NCBI GenBank assembly: GCA_003952965.2
Contig: RXIC02000063.1
Location: 1-64,000 of the forward strand
DNA: 64,000 nucleotides
Direction of reading: 5' to 3'
DNA from: Morella rubra
Lineage: Eukaryota > Streptophyta > Magnoliopsida > Fagales > Myricaceae
Part shown: piece after piece, positions 25,001 through 37,450 of the stretch
How the letters are laid out: every line of letters starts with the position of its first letter
Position numbering within the stretch: the first letter of the stretch is position 1
The notes under the pieces: model-generated
The model's database searches: none
What the model saw: only the letters and a program-made list of their open reading frames with translations
What the model was told of the DNA's origin: nothing
Position numbers and translations under genes: made by a program

Positions 25001-26107
25001 CTCTAACAAGTTCAAAATCAAGCAACAGCGTTCTGAAGACACAGTACCCTTTACCTTGAAGGCATAAATAGACCAAAACCCGTGCCTCCTGATACTTTAT
25101 TCTATGCTTTCACTAAAGACCAACTTTTTGGTTTGGTGAGCTTTCACTAAACAGTAACTTGTAAAATAGACTATCGTGTTTTCTGACATTGATTTTTTTT
25201 TTTTTTTCGCTAATCAGAAAAGGCCCTCGGATGATGGATCATGATGAAGCCAAACCGAAGTTCACCACCATTTAAACTCGAGAATTTCATATCGCGCGGG
25301 ACCATCAGAGCATAATGAAACTATTGTAATTCAAACTTTCGTTGAGAGTAAGTCCTGGATCCTAGGCACAACCCGCACACCACTACCCTTAATGGTCTGA
25401 CATGGATTTCATTCATGCCTTTTTGGTCATCTCGCAACATATCCTAACTAGTTATTGCAATACTTCAATGTGTTGTGCAAGTGAGAGATGTCAAAAGAGG
25501 TTGAATTAGTTGGGCAACGCTGCAGAAGAAAGGAACTCTCAAACAAAAGACAGAGGAGTTTCTTTATTCATCTCCCTAAAGATTTTTCCAAAAAGAAAAT
25601 ACTAGGTACAGTTCGCTAGTTTTATTTTGGCAGTGAATATAAAGCGGTTGTCCTGAAGATTCATCCAAATGGTCTTACCTGAGATGTTGGGCAACATAAT
25701 CAGAGAACTAAAACCTACAACTTTGTGTCTCCAAGAAAGCACAATGGATTTAATCTTTTAGATTCTTGTAGACTTCTAGTCAGGTTGCAAATTCTTTGAA
25801 AAACAAGCTGCAGGCTGCAGCATCCAAATATTTTGATCCAAAACAACAGGAACTCGAAGATAAAAGAAATTTAGTCGTTGAATACTTAATGAAAAGAAAA
25901 ACAAGAGGCTGATTTCGTAAAGCAATTACCCGCATGCTTACGATCACTGGGCGTTCCAGACTTGATAAGAACTTCAAGGTCGACCAGGCTCATCGACATG
26001 AGCCCCAACGTCAGCCCAGACATGAGCCCAGCAAACAGCACCAGCAAAGTTATAATTACTATACGAATGAAAAACTCTGTTTCGCAGCAACTATACTGTA
26101 CAGCCAT
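22009..26107 (-). CDS. CNNM/CorC-type DUF21-CBS membrane protein (At4g33700/At2g14520-like)
   Basis: Eleven exons on the minus strand join in frame to 421 aa: 26107-25930, 24946-24870, 24783-24700, 24127-24014, 23892-23806, 23724-23585, 23447-23360, 23107-23034, 22615-22491, 22390-22137 and 22053-22009. The first base of the tenth exon could be 22390 or 22384; both keep the frame. The N-terminal DUF21/CNNM domain has four hydrophobic segments, including [20 protein letters not shown] and [21 protein letters not shown] pair follows ([21 protein letters not shown] and [15 protein letters not shown]) and then [18 protein letters not shown]/CorC relatives take part in Mg2+ efflux or homeostasis in bacteria and animals. 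The plant role and membrane are inferred only. Introns hold two MITEs and a (CT)n tract. It sits convergent with the PPR gene and divergent from the HflX gene. Confidence 0.93.
22786..22979. mobile_element. Foldback MITE in DUF21 gene intron 8
   Basis: Left arm (about 22790-22838) and right arm (about 22927-22975) are imperfect inverted repeats sharing GGTC.AATTTAGAGAGAGATA and GACACA. The spacer is about 90 bp. It lies in intron 22616-23033, directly beside a (CT)n microsatellite. Confidence 0.75.
22984..23007. repeat. (CT)n microsatellite
   Basis: About twelve uninterrupted CT units in intron 8 of the DUF21 gene, next to the right end of the MITE. Confidence 0.9.
24390..24590. mobile_element. 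Foldback MITE relative in DUF21 gene intron 3
   Basis: Inverted modules TGGTCACGTCATTTAATGAG (about 24439-24458) and CTCATTAAATGTTGTGACCA (about 24494-24513) face each other. The reverse complement of 24436-24475 closely matches the loop of the SQE intron 6 element, and the right part (CTCTTTGCATGACTTTGCACAAA) resembles its arm. I therefore place it in the same family. Limits are approximate. Confidence 0.6.
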
Positions 26108-27394
26108 TTCCTTCTCTCTTCCTCTTCTTCTTCCTCTTTGAGCTTTATAAGTCTACTTTTAGCCCTTCATGAAGACAAAGTGAGTCTAGACAACTATTTA
26201 CACTGCCACTGGCTGGCAAACTGAAAATTGCGGAATCCAGACACTATTTTTATATCCTACTTGTGCCACAAGACTGGAATAAAATCAGATTCGAGTATTC
26301 GACAATCCTTTTGTCGAGCTTTTGCTTGAAACATCTGGAACGTACCTTTTTCTCCGTTCTTTTTATTCTGCTTATCTTTGGAGGAAGATAGAGAGGGAGG
26401 CTGGCCCAGAGGAGGAGCCAGAGTCGGTGGCAGTGTCTACGAAATGAGGTAATAAGACGACAAAATAAACAGTGGTTATGTCTGTTGGGATTGCGTGCAG
26501 GCTTAGATGCTGAAGTATAACGTTCTACAGGAGATCAATCACTTACAGATTATAGAATGGGAGACATAACTAGAGGGAACGAGAGTAGGCAATAGCCCCA
26601 AGCCCCCAGAAGCTGTCCAAAAGGAATTTGTTTTCTTCAGGAAAACAATCTGCCTTCCTTGAGATTTTTCCATTTATGATTTATCTTAGCTTGTGGACTC
26701 TCATAACGTTGTTCTTTAATCAAAACATTCCACTCATATATTCATATAAGAAAGAATTACAATCAGGAGCAGTATTTTTATAGATAAATCAGGATAACGC
26801 TCAAAAGTAGGGGATAGCTTCCTTAACTAATGACGGATGCAGTCCAATGAACTAAATAGTAAGCTTGCATATTTGCACTGCTATGGAAGTGATTGACCTT
26901 CCACTTCTGAAACCGATGAAATACTTCTCCTAGTGTTGTTCACTGTAACTAGCACTCTATTAGAATTATCCTATAACATTGAATCTAGACATGCGTCATG
27001 TAGATTAAAATGTAGCCTCAAGTGGGCAATAGAGATCTACGTATTTTGATAGAGGGAATATGAAATTTTTCTAGAAAAAAAAAAAAAAGTGAGGGAATAT
27101 GATCTTGCAAGTGGAAATGTGAATGGGCGAGGTCCTCTTTATGCGAGAGGTTAATTTGGACATCTTCGAAGCCGCACACGGGAACTAACTAAAGGCTACT
27201 ATTAAATAGCCCATGGGTCCTAGGTCCGGACACCCAACTCACGGCTAAGCCCCACCCACCGTCTCCACCGAATCACCTCAAACCCAAGCCCACCTCTGGC
27301 TGCTTTCCAAGTTACACTCTCTTTGAAGTACAGAGCAAAAGAATCCCGCGGGTGGAGGAGGAGATTCTATACTGTACGACCCAGCAATCGTGAG
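26108..27394. promoter_or_regulatory. Divergent upstream region of DUF21 and HflX genes
   Basis: 1.29 kb between the start codons of two genes transcribed away from each other, so it should contain both promoters and both 5' UTRs. A TTC/TCT-rich tract lies at about 26111-26140 just upstream of the DUF21 start. An A-run lies near 27075. No recognised gene or repeat otherwise. Confidence 0.45.
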
Positions 27395-30300
27395 ATGATC
27401 AGAACCACATCACTCTCACGAAGCCCCCTCAGGTCTCTTGCACAAACACTAGCTTCTTCCTTATGTTCTAATCAGACACGACCACCATTACCTTCTGTTC
27501 CTCCAGCTATCGGTTCCCCTTCAATTGGCATTTTCGTGTACCGTTTCTCGCACTCCTCGAAGCAAAAGCAGGAGGATGAAGAGAAAGATGTCGTGTCGCT
27601 CTTCAATAGGGACCCGACGACCACTCCGAGTCTCTTCGTGGTCCAACCCCGCCTCCGGCCGGATACCGTCTTGCAGGCTAAGCTCAACGAAGCTCTCTGC
27701 CTCGCCAACTCTCTCGAAGAACAGCGAGATGGGTGCTTTGACACCGATTTTTTGGACAAGCCCTTGCCCCCTCATGTTGTTGTCCAAAACCCAGCTGCCA
27801 AAGCCCACATGACTCGCGCAGGTCCCTCTCTAAAATTAATCTTCGAGAATTGTTTGAGTCACTTTTTTATTTATTAAGCATGACATCTTGTGCCTCTCGA
27901 AACCACATTCTGATATCTGACTATTCGAGACAGATTGGAATCCTATTCATTCGGACCTGTGGTTATTGTCACCTTTTTTTTTTTTGAAGGCAATCCTGAC
28001 GAGCTTGAAGTAGCGACCTTTTCGCATTAACTTTTTGTTCTGCAAATTGTGTGTTTTGGATCTTAATGAATTTGTGTCAGAAGTAGTGAGAAGTGAACGG
28101 TTATGTTTCTTTGTTAATTTTCCTGCTACTTGGAATTTGAAAGAGATATTAATCATGCCATTGCTGGATCTACAATGTGTGTTTTATATTTGATTCTCTC
28201 TTTTTTTAAGACCCTTTTTTTTGGGTATTATCCGTTTTTTATTCAGACACATATTTTGGACCGGGGACAGTTGAGACAATCAAGTGCCATCTGTATGATG
28301 CTGACTCAAAGGCAATAAACTTTCTCTAATTCCCACTTCATTGTTTGATTTTCAGTTTCATATAGTGGCATTTGTAGCATACAACTGTGGAATTTTAAGT
28401 AACCTTAGATGTGTAGCAGGGTGAAGTGGATGCTGTTTTCGTAAACGCTATATTGTCTGGGGTTCAGCAACGGAATTTGGAGGCAAGTTATGCCTTTTCA
28501 GTTTCTTTCACGTTTCCATGTTATAAGTAAAATCAAAGTTGCACTTTGATCCCATGCTTTTGGTTCTAGAGGGAAGTCTACCATTGCTCTATTCCTCTCA
28601 CGTTCCCAATATAAATAGCAGCGATCATGGGGGAAACCTGTACTGGATCGAATGGGTCTGATAATTGAGATATTTAATGCTCATGCTTACACTAAGGAGG
28701 CAAAGCTACAGGTATTTTAGGTAGCTATTACCTGAGAAATTTGATTTTTTTCTTACTTTTCAATTTGGCCATGTGTGAGGAACTACTTTAATGAAACTGC
28801 TTCGTGAGTCTTTTGACCTTTACAGGCTGAATTAGCTGCTCTAATGTACAAGAAAACAAGACTTGTTCGCGTCCGTGGCCTAGATGGACGCAGTACTTTT
28901 GGATCACCTGGAGAAACTGAAGTTGTTAGTGCCCGAGGGTTAGTCACTGTCTATATTTCTAGTAAAATAATGAAAAGTGTTCAGGAGTGAAATTAATTTC
29001 CAACGGAATTAACTAGTACATGTCACGCGTATGCTTTTCCACTGAATGGTATTTCACAAAGCTTAGTTCTTTTGGAGAAAAAAATTATGAACTTCAGAAT
29101 TTGTATTGGATTTTTGAGGATAAGGTGTGGGCCTCTTTGGTTAGCTATTACTCACCTTGCTAGAATCATTGCGAAATGATCCAGCTAGATATTCTTTTCA
29201 GCTGGATTTGGACATGGCTTCTATTTATAGTTCTTTTTGCAGTTGCCTCATCTCACTTAGACCTTGGTCAAATAGAACTTCCTCTCCCTCCCAAAAGTCT
29301 GGCGGAGATATGTTCTCTCCTTTGATGAGCCCTTGACCTGCCTGAAATTTTTTTCCTTTATTTTACTATATTTTTGGCTGGTCTGATCCAATATTAGTTT
29401 TTTCCATAAGTTGTCTATCTTTGTCTCTTAAGTTTGAGGGCATAAACTGAGGTTATAACCTTCAGGAGGGGTGTTTCAAGAACCTCTTTCTTGTGCGTCC
29501 TGTTAAATTTGTTATTTTGAAGGTCAAAGTGCTAGACGCTTGGAACTAAATGCTATTTATCACACCCAGAACTCAATCCCAATAGATACACGTATTTTTA
29601 CTAAATATTGATTTCAATGTGTTTGTTTTCATGTATCTTTGAGTTTTACGACAACTTTTTAACATAAATGGGGTATCATTGCAGGAGAGGAAGTGGGGGA
29701 CGTGGCTTTATTAGTGGTGCAGGAGAAACTGAACTTCAGCTTCAAAGACGAAGGTGCGCTCCACAATCTCATCAATTTATGCCCATTCCTAATGCTGAAG
29801 ATTGTACTTCTTTTCCTTGACATTGCTTATCCCTGTCCCTGATTGAAGATCAAGTTAATTATATCGTGCATCATCTTTAGCATTTTGTATGGAACCTAAG
29901 GTAGTGTTTGTGTGCTAAAATTTTAGGTTATGGGAATTGGTGAAACGATGGAGAGATGATTTGAATGAATTTTTTATATTTATTATAATGGAAAAGGATG
30001 ATTTGATAGGGAGAGAGAGATTATTTTGTAGTTATTTTTGTTAGGTAAAATTTTGGAAACGCAACTGACTATTGAGTTCATAAAAATAGGAAGAGTCATT
30101 TAGTGCTCTGTCCGTAGCTAACTGATCATATCCACTTGTATTAATTCATATGTCTGCTAATCATGCTACAATATCAGAATTCTGGAACGGAGGAATCAGC
30201 TAATATCACAGATTCAAGAGGTTCGCCGTACACGAGCTCTCCAACGTGCTTCTCGCAAGAGGCATGGAGTCTTGTATGGGCAAGGGTTAGCGACCGTTGC

Positions 30301-32455
30301 TGTTATTGGGTACACAAATGCTGTAGGTGGTCTTAGTATAATCATACCTGCTCCTCATAGCTGTAATGCATGTGGTCTGGAAATTTTGTTTTTACATTTT
30401 TTTTTCTTCTTCATTTTGACTTGTTTTTACACTATTTTTTCTAACAGGGAAAATCCACATTAGTTAGTGAACTTTCGGACAGTGATCTGTATAGCGATGC
30501 TCGGTATTTTAATCCTCTTGTTGACTTTGCTATGCTGTTGAGTTTGAATGCATTTCTCCCCCTTTTCGACCTCTGATGTGAACTTTGCAGGTTGTTTGCG
30601 ACAGTTGATCCTAAACTAAGAAGTGTGATTCTTCCTTCAGGGTAATAAGTTCAGAAACAAGTAATATATTGCTCTCTGTTTTGCTTTGAAGCTTGAGCAT
30701 GATTGTCCTAATTCACCTTTTTAGAGTTTTTATCCCACTTGTCTGATTGATTGTATGTTCAGGAGGAAGGTGCTTTTTAGTGATACAGTAGGATTTATAT
30801 CAGATTTGCCAGTTCAGGTAATTGAAAAGCATGTGCAACTGGTTTGTGCTGATTGCTTTATTTTGGTCGCTGATGCAGTCTATTTTTTTAGTTAGTGGAT
30901 GCGTTCCATGCAACTTTAGAAGAAGTGGTGGAAGCTGACCTGCTTGTGGTATGGTTTTATTCCCTGTTCCGTCTATTACTGGATCAGCATTTCCCTTCTC
31001 TGATTTACCACATGGTCCATAACTTTCGTTGAGTTGTGAAAAATTAAGGGTAATAAGAAGGGAAACAGAAATACTGAAGCCTTTACAGAGTGCAGTCAAT
31101 TTTCTTTATAATTGTTAGCATGATATGATTTGTTCTTTTCAACTTATTAGAGAAGATCCCTTTGAAACATGTTACAAAAATAAATGTCATTCTCTTTATA
31201 CCAATGACCCCTTATGCTAGTCAATTAAGCCATCATACAGGTTGTCTGAGAAATGAGAGCATTAGACACACTTCATTTCGCCTCGTCCTGGAGGTCTCAC
31301 TTAAAGAAGGGGATGGAGGGAGGGGATCCAGATTGTTTTGTAGATAAATTGCCTCATGCACGGGGATGACTTGCTCTCTGAAAACAGCAACTTCGATATT
31401 ATTTCTGAAACATCAACTACTGAATTCTACATACCATCCCCTATAATTGCTTTCACTTTTCCCCTAGACCTCGTGCCAGTCTTCTTTTAGATACGAGTCA
31501 GTTAACAAATCAAATTCACTTCGGACAAATAATTCAAGATATACAGTACAATGTGCTTTGACATGATACCCATCTTGTCTTTGCTCTATCTTAGAGCACA
31601 ACATCCTCTTATTATATATGGCACTAAAATAACTCCAACTCCAGCAATTCATATTTACTGTAAGACATGATATGACTCATCTCATATAACCCTTTGTCCT
31701 TGCAGCATGTATTGGATTGTACTACTCCTAATCTGGATGAGCACCGGTCAACAGTGCTGCAAGTTCTTCAGCAGTTAGGTGTGTCAGAGGAGAAGCTTCA
31801 GAATATGATCGAAGTTTGGAATAAGGTATTTCTTCTTCCCTTTTCTGCAAACTCAAATTAGAATCATGAAGCAAAAAAAGATAAAAATGTAAGTATCACA
31901 CAGTACTGTCTTCTGAATTTGAGGATTGCTCAGATTGATTCTCAAGAAGTGGGCAGCGATGATGTCGAAGGTCTTGATGATGGTGAAGATGGTGACTGTA
32001 GCGGTACCTCAGGAGAGGAAGATGATGAGACATCTGATCTATCATTGGCAGAACCTATGGTTGATTATGACGATGACAATGTGTCTGAACAATCACAGCA
32101 GGGTCCTGCAGAGACCATAGATGATCAACCAGGGGATTACTCAGACGGCTGGCTTTATGAAGAGACGTCAGGTGAAGAGTCTGTTTCTGGGTGGGCTCGG
32201 GATGACAAAAAAAGCGAGGCTTGTAAGGATTGCATAGTGGAAAAAGATTTGCATCCTCAAGGTCAGCCTGGTCCGCATGTCAGAACATCTGCCATCACAG
32301 GAGTTGGCTTGCAAGAGTTGCTGGAACTTATTGATGAGAAGCTAAGAATGGAGGATGAGAAGACGAAGTCTGAACAAGTTGTAGAAAAGGGTTTCTTTCA
32401 TCGAAAATGGAGGCCCCCTCGCGTAGATGATGCTGGTGTCGCAGTTGAACATTAG
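27395..32455 (+). CDS. HflX-family GTPase, organelle-targeted (At3g49725-like)
   Basis: Thirteen exons join in frame to 610 aa: 27395-27821, 28247-28311, 28420-28482, 28622-28711, 28826-28938, 29685-29753, 30178-30322, 30448-30503, 30591-30641, 30763-30817, 30892-30948, 31706-31825 and 31934-32455. HflX GTPases bind ribosomes (50S-type in bacteria), so an organellar ribosome role is inferred. The N-terminus is Ser/Arg-rich like a transit peptide. The family linker GAGETELQLQRRRILERR is present. G motifs are G1 GYTNAGKST, G3 DTVGF, G4 NKID (split across exons 12/13) and G5 TSAITG. Between G4 and G5 lies a ~110-residue insert, mostly Asp/Glu/Ser-rich, longer than in bacterial HflX. Introns 2 and 3 appear to be GC-AG. 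The ATG at 27395 is the first in the frame. The C-terminus ends KWRPPRVDDAG. Confidence 0.94.
29895..30065. mobile_element. AT-rich MITE in HflX-like gene intron 6
   Basis: The block containing GATGATTTGAATGAATTTTT, TATATTTATTATAATGG and GATTTGATAGGGAGAGAGAG recurs in reverse orientation at about 46205-46275 and, more diverged, at about 40630-40735 and 63860-63950. Dispersed similar copies in unrelated non-coding places mark it as a small transposon. Ends are approximate and no duplication of the target was resolved. Confidence 0.6.
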
Positions 32456-34282
32456 CGAGCCGTACAAATAAGCATTGAGCGGGTCTTCTTTGCAGCCTAA
32501 AGCTCCATGGTTGAAATATCTCTTCGGAAGCATTTTTGGCACCTCTAGATACATTTTCTGCAATTGTGGTTGTGAAGCAACTGTCTTGGCTTGGATAAGA
32601 AAATGCTCACGAGCTCGCATCGCTTCTCAATTTGTTTATCAAAGCCATCTGTATATGCTTGATTCAGCTCAATGCTGAACAAGTCTCGAGAATTTCGAAC
32701 ATCTGCTTTGGCCCTTCATCACACGTAACAGTCAAGTTGCATTATTTTTGTTATGAGAATTGGAACAAGGACCTCCCTCCTACATGGTTTGCACCATCTC
32801 CATTACAGAAGTTGTCAATAGTTTTTGGTTGTAGAATAGTTCCTTTTGCTTTATATGCGTCTTTCAGCAGTTAATTTAATTCCGAATTGTTATTTATCCA
32901 AATCTGGACAGAAAAATATTAGGTACATTTCCAACATTTAAGGATTTGAGGAGAAATAACTAATCTAAGGAAAATTCACGGCCGAATGTCGGTGGACCGT
33001 AGATTTGACTCCCTAATATAAAATAATAGTACGTCGGCGGAGGGTGTCGAGCGCGTTATGCCCACCCATTACGTCACGCACGCGTCCATAGATTTAGCAA
33101 CTCGCTATGAAATGCAACTCCGCCAGTCCGCTGCCTCTCTCTCCTCTCTCTCCATCGCAAGCTAAAAAGCAGCACACACACACACAGAAACAGCAGATCT
33201 AAGATCCAAATCCTCAATGCCGTGCACGCATTTCCTCGTCTGAGGTAAAGCAACGGAACTCTTATCTCCTTCTCAGCAAGCAAAACCTGGCTATTATATT
33301 TGTCCTCGCTTTCGCAGATTTCATTCTCAGTCCTCTGTATTGGAACGATATCAATTGGTTCACAAAGCAAACAATTTTAATACGGATCTGAATTTACCGT
33401 CTCTCAGTCTTCCTTTTTATTTTCTTACATTTGTTTTTTGTGATTTTGGTGTCATTGAAACCGGTGGGCTCAACTTTCAGTTCATTTGTATCCAATTCTG
33501 GTCATGGTTATGTGGCTAAGTTGATTGTGGAATATTTTTATTTTGTTTTACGTTTATTGTCTTTCTGGTGCTTTTTTTTGGTTCGGTTAGATTAAGGGCG
33601 GAGAAGTAAAGGGATGAAGTTATCAATTAGATGTTTGTGGATTTGGGAGCTGAACAGTTTGAAGTACAAGTGTTTTGCTGCGTCTTTTGGTGGAAAACTG
33701 AAAGAGCGTATGACGTTCATTTGCATGTTCGAGGCAATCAAAGAGAGGCCCTATCTTCTGCACGGTTGTATAGATAAGCATGATATAAATGTCTACCAAA
33801 TAAAGCTGAAACTGGATTTTCCAGAGACGTCTTTAGGATTACGCGTTAGATTCTAAATATCTTTATGTTAATCTACGGAATTCTGTGGGATAGATGGATT
33901 GAAACTGAATGAATTTGTGAAAGGTTTTATTAGTGTTGTTTCCTCCACTAGGGGATAGAATGAGGAAAAATAAATGATTTACCGTAGTTGTTACTCAGAC
34001 AAAGCTTCTAGATAGTTGTTTTATTGGCAGCGCATAAAGCTTGTGTGATTTTCCTGGCCATGTGTTGCTCAAATCTTACAATTTTCTTGAATGAGAATCA
34101 TGAAGAGTTCGCAGCTTGAGTAGAGTAGTTGATTTTATGGCTCCGACAATCCACACTGCTTTGAAACAGTTGTTCACTATCTTTAGGTGCTTTATGGACT
34201 TGTAAAAGCTAAAATTTTCCTGTGATACGTGTTTTGTTTAAACAGAGTAGTCTTGTGAACTTGTCGTGTTAGAAAAGTAGAC
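32456..34282. other. Intergenic region and 5' UTR of the CGR2-like gene
   Basis: The left part should be the 3' UTR of the HflX-like gene. At about 33125-33243 there is a CT/CA-rich stretch with (AC)n that looks like a plant 5' UTR exon. It would end at TCTGAG before GTAAAG, and the next acceptor (TGTTAG at 34267-34272) stands eleven bases before the CGR2-like ATG. This predicts a 5' UTR intron of about 1 kb. Open frames inside are not convincing. Confidence 0.5.
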
Positions 34283-37137
34283 ATGTCAAGGAGGCAAGTA
34301 AGCTCCATGCGGCGTGGTGGAAACTTTCCTTTTGTGGGAGCCCTAAATTCAAAATCAAAGTCTTCTCCTTTGCTATCCGTAGGCCTTGTTGTTCTGGTAT
34401 GTTTCATATCTACAGATCACTTGTCTTTTTTGACAATCTATGTTTTAGTTTCTATTCTGTGTGGAGATGCTATATCAGTTACAGATCTTGAATGTGGTCA
34501 CTAACTGTGTATTGCTCTATCAAAGTCGTGCCCATATAAATGCATATGCTGTTGGTTAATGCCTAATAGTTTCTCTTTACCCTTTGGTTGCAACTCACAG
34601 GGAGCATTCCTTCTTATTGGCTATGCTTTTCGTGGATCAGGTTTGTATTTGGATTGCCTGCAATACTGATATCATCACATGAAGTAATTATAATTTTTGC
34701 CTCAACAGGTTACCCATGCCTCTTTGCCTTCTTTGTGGAATGTAACCATGAAACAGCACGAATCGATTCATTTTCAGTCTTGTACTAATGATTAACCATC
34801 ATTTTCAATAATACAGGTGTATCTGGACGAGCTAGAGAAGCAGTTAGTAATGTCGAAGGTAAAATTATTTGCCCTTCTTTTCTGAAGAAAAAAACGCAAA
34901 AAAAATGTTCCTGCTTAAATTTGCATTGTGAATGAATGTATTAATCTCTTAGCATGTTACACATGGCTTTAGGAACAAATACTAAACCACTACTATTGTG
35001 AAGTAGAAGGTTTCTTTTTTTTTTCAAGGAACTATATTTCTATAAACATCAGGCCTTTTGAACAAGGGATATTGTTTTAAACAAAAATCTACTGATAGTT
35101 TGTTTTCAGAAGAGTAAAATTTACTCAATAGAATGTGTACATCGCTGATGCTGGATTTCTAGAAAGTGCTTTATCCTTGCATTTGTTTCCTGCCAAGATC
35201 TAATTCTGGATTTGTGTGCTGCTTTCCCTCAAAAGGAAAAAAATCTTACTTGGGGATTCACAATCTGAGAATAAAGTGGAAATGTAGGCAAAAGTTCTAA
35301 ATCAAATGCCATTTAAGACCATTGTTCCACTATAATATGCTTTACATAGTGACCTAAATATTCAGCGTCTGTAGTTGGTCATGTTTTACCTCTGTAGAGA
35401 TGACATGCATCTTTTAAAGGTAAAAGAAGCGGTGAGCTTAGTTTTTTCTTTTCTTTTTCGTTTTTCCAATTTGTTCCAGTATAAAAAAAGCAGTCCGTTC
35501 AAAGTTTTTAGTTAAGACAGTTTCCATATGCTCTCAACTAGTTGTTGAAATACAAGTTGGAATTTATTTTCGTCTTGCAGGTGACTTTTCGTGCACATTA
35601 GAAGTCCAGAGAGCAATTCCTATTCTAAATAAAGCATATGGTGACAGCATGCGCAAAATTTTGCATGTGGGGCCTGATACTTGCTCAGTAGTCTCCAGAT
35701 TGTTAAAAGAAGAGGAAACTGAAGCTTGGGGGGTGGAACCATATGACATAGAGGATGCTGATAGAAATTGCAAGAATCTTGTGCGTAAAGGGATTGTACG
35801 AGTGGCTGATATCAAGTTCCCTCTTCCCTATAGAGCAAAATCTTTCGCTCTCGTTATTGTGTCAGATGCTTTGGATTACTTGTCTCCAAAGTACCTGAAC
35901 AAGACTCTTCCAGAATTGGCAAGGGTGTCTGCTGATGGTCTTGTTATTTTTACAGGTACTTCTCTCATTTATTTAACCTCATAAGCAGTTAATTGCAAAA
36001 TATTTATTTATTTATTAAGTTTAATGTGCTGTTGTAAATTGATGTTCTGAGGCATTTTCACCCAAGCTACATCTGTTTTGGTGAATGTATCAACAACCTC
36101 TCAGGCATCTTGTTATATTTCCAGAAGAATGCTTAGCATCAACAATCTCCTCTCTTTTTGTTCCCCTTTGATTCATGCAAACTCATGCACAAGCATACGC
36201 CATCTACATGGACAACTTTTAACCAAGACAGAGAGTATTTTAGTCCTTTTTGTTCTTTCTTTTTTTCCGTTGGAGGGGAGGAAGAGGAAGATAAAATTGG
36301 TATACTTGATTGGCAAAAATCTTCATGATTATTAACCTTTTCATCATAATTCAGGATCAGTAGAAATACTTCCATATTGAAGCATTATCTTTGTGTTGGC
36401 AATGATCTATTGAGTTTTCTTTCCTTTCAAATTTTATGTTTAGGTTACCCTGGCCAACAAAGAGCTAAAGTTGCTGAGTTATCCAAATTTGGGCGGCCGG
36501 TAAGTGTATATCATATTTCTTGATCTATTTCTTGTGTGGTGTCTGTTAGCTCTTGGGTTGTTGGATTGAAACTGCTCATAAGAATCATGTTCTTGGTGAG
36601 GTCTTTTATGGTGCACGTTCAGTAATAAACAATTTGGTTAACCCAAATATCGTTGTAATTGAAGGGGCTATATACAGGGATACTGAATACTATTATTTAG
36701 GATTCTCAAACGGTTTAAACTAATCTGTCGTGATTCAACGATTATGGTGCATCAAAGATTCAATATTAAACAATGTTAGACCTAGGCAGAAAGTAATCTG
36801 ACTGTCACTGCTTACTTTGGTTCCATAGTACCAAGTGATGCGGAAGGGTCAAGATGACTCTTGTCTGAAAGTTGTTCCAGTTGTGTTTTTGTCTTCTTGT
36901 AATGTATCGCATTTGTTTCTGTAACAAGTTGTTGGTCGCTTGTCCGCTTGCAATTTGACTCCCGTTTATGCTTTTTTTGTGAAGGCAAAAATGCGAAGTC
37001 CATCTTGGTGGGCACGCTTTTTTGTCCAAACCAGCTTAGAAGAAAATGAAAATGCCATAAAGAAGTTTGAGCAGGCTGCATCCAAGAACTCATACAAGCC
37101 AGGCTGCCAAGTTTTCCATCTCAACTCATACCATTGA
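34283..37137 (+). CDS. CGR2: Golgi pectin methyltransferase, CGR2/CGR3-like (At3g49720-like)
   Basis: Six coding exons join in frame to 259 aa: 34283-34396, 34601-34640, 34817-34858, 35581-35955, 36444-36499 and 36985-37137. Arabidopsis CGR2 and CGR3 are Golgi membrane proteins needed for homogalacturonan methylesterification. A short basic N-terminus (MSRRQVSSMRRGG) precedes one hydrophobic segment (about residues 29-45), giving a type II membrane topology. The luminal part has a Rossmann-like SAM-binding pattern: ILHVGPDTCSVVSRLL, then an acidic WGVEPYDIED and LVIVSDALDYL. The conserved C-terminus (SPSWWARFFVQTSLEENENA..) ends LNSYH. Length matches the family. Whether this is CGR2 or CGR3 cannot be settled; the neighbour order argues for the CGR2 locus. 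Confidence 0.92.
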
Positions 37138-37450
37138 TAGATGAAGCTTTATAACAACATTCTATTAATCGTTTTTGCGATTCATTTGTGCGAAAAAAGA
37201 CACACGGGAAACTGAAAAAATGTCCAGCTCTCATTTATTCTCTGTGGGGATGATGAGCTTTGGTACAATAGATGTTAAAGATATTTGCCTGATTTTATTC
37301 TTAGCATTATACAATCAGTATTTATTCATTTAATTTGATAAATATTCCCAGAGTTTGGTTGAATCAGTTATCTTTTAATTTCCAAATTATGTTAGCAGTT
37401 ATGCAGCTACATGATAAATCTGCTTGACTTGGCACCCGAACCCGTGAAGA

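Noticed and set aside
33614..33856. 80-codon frame upstream of the CGR2-like gene
   Set aside because: It falls in the predicted 5' UTR intron and shows no similarity to anything recognised.
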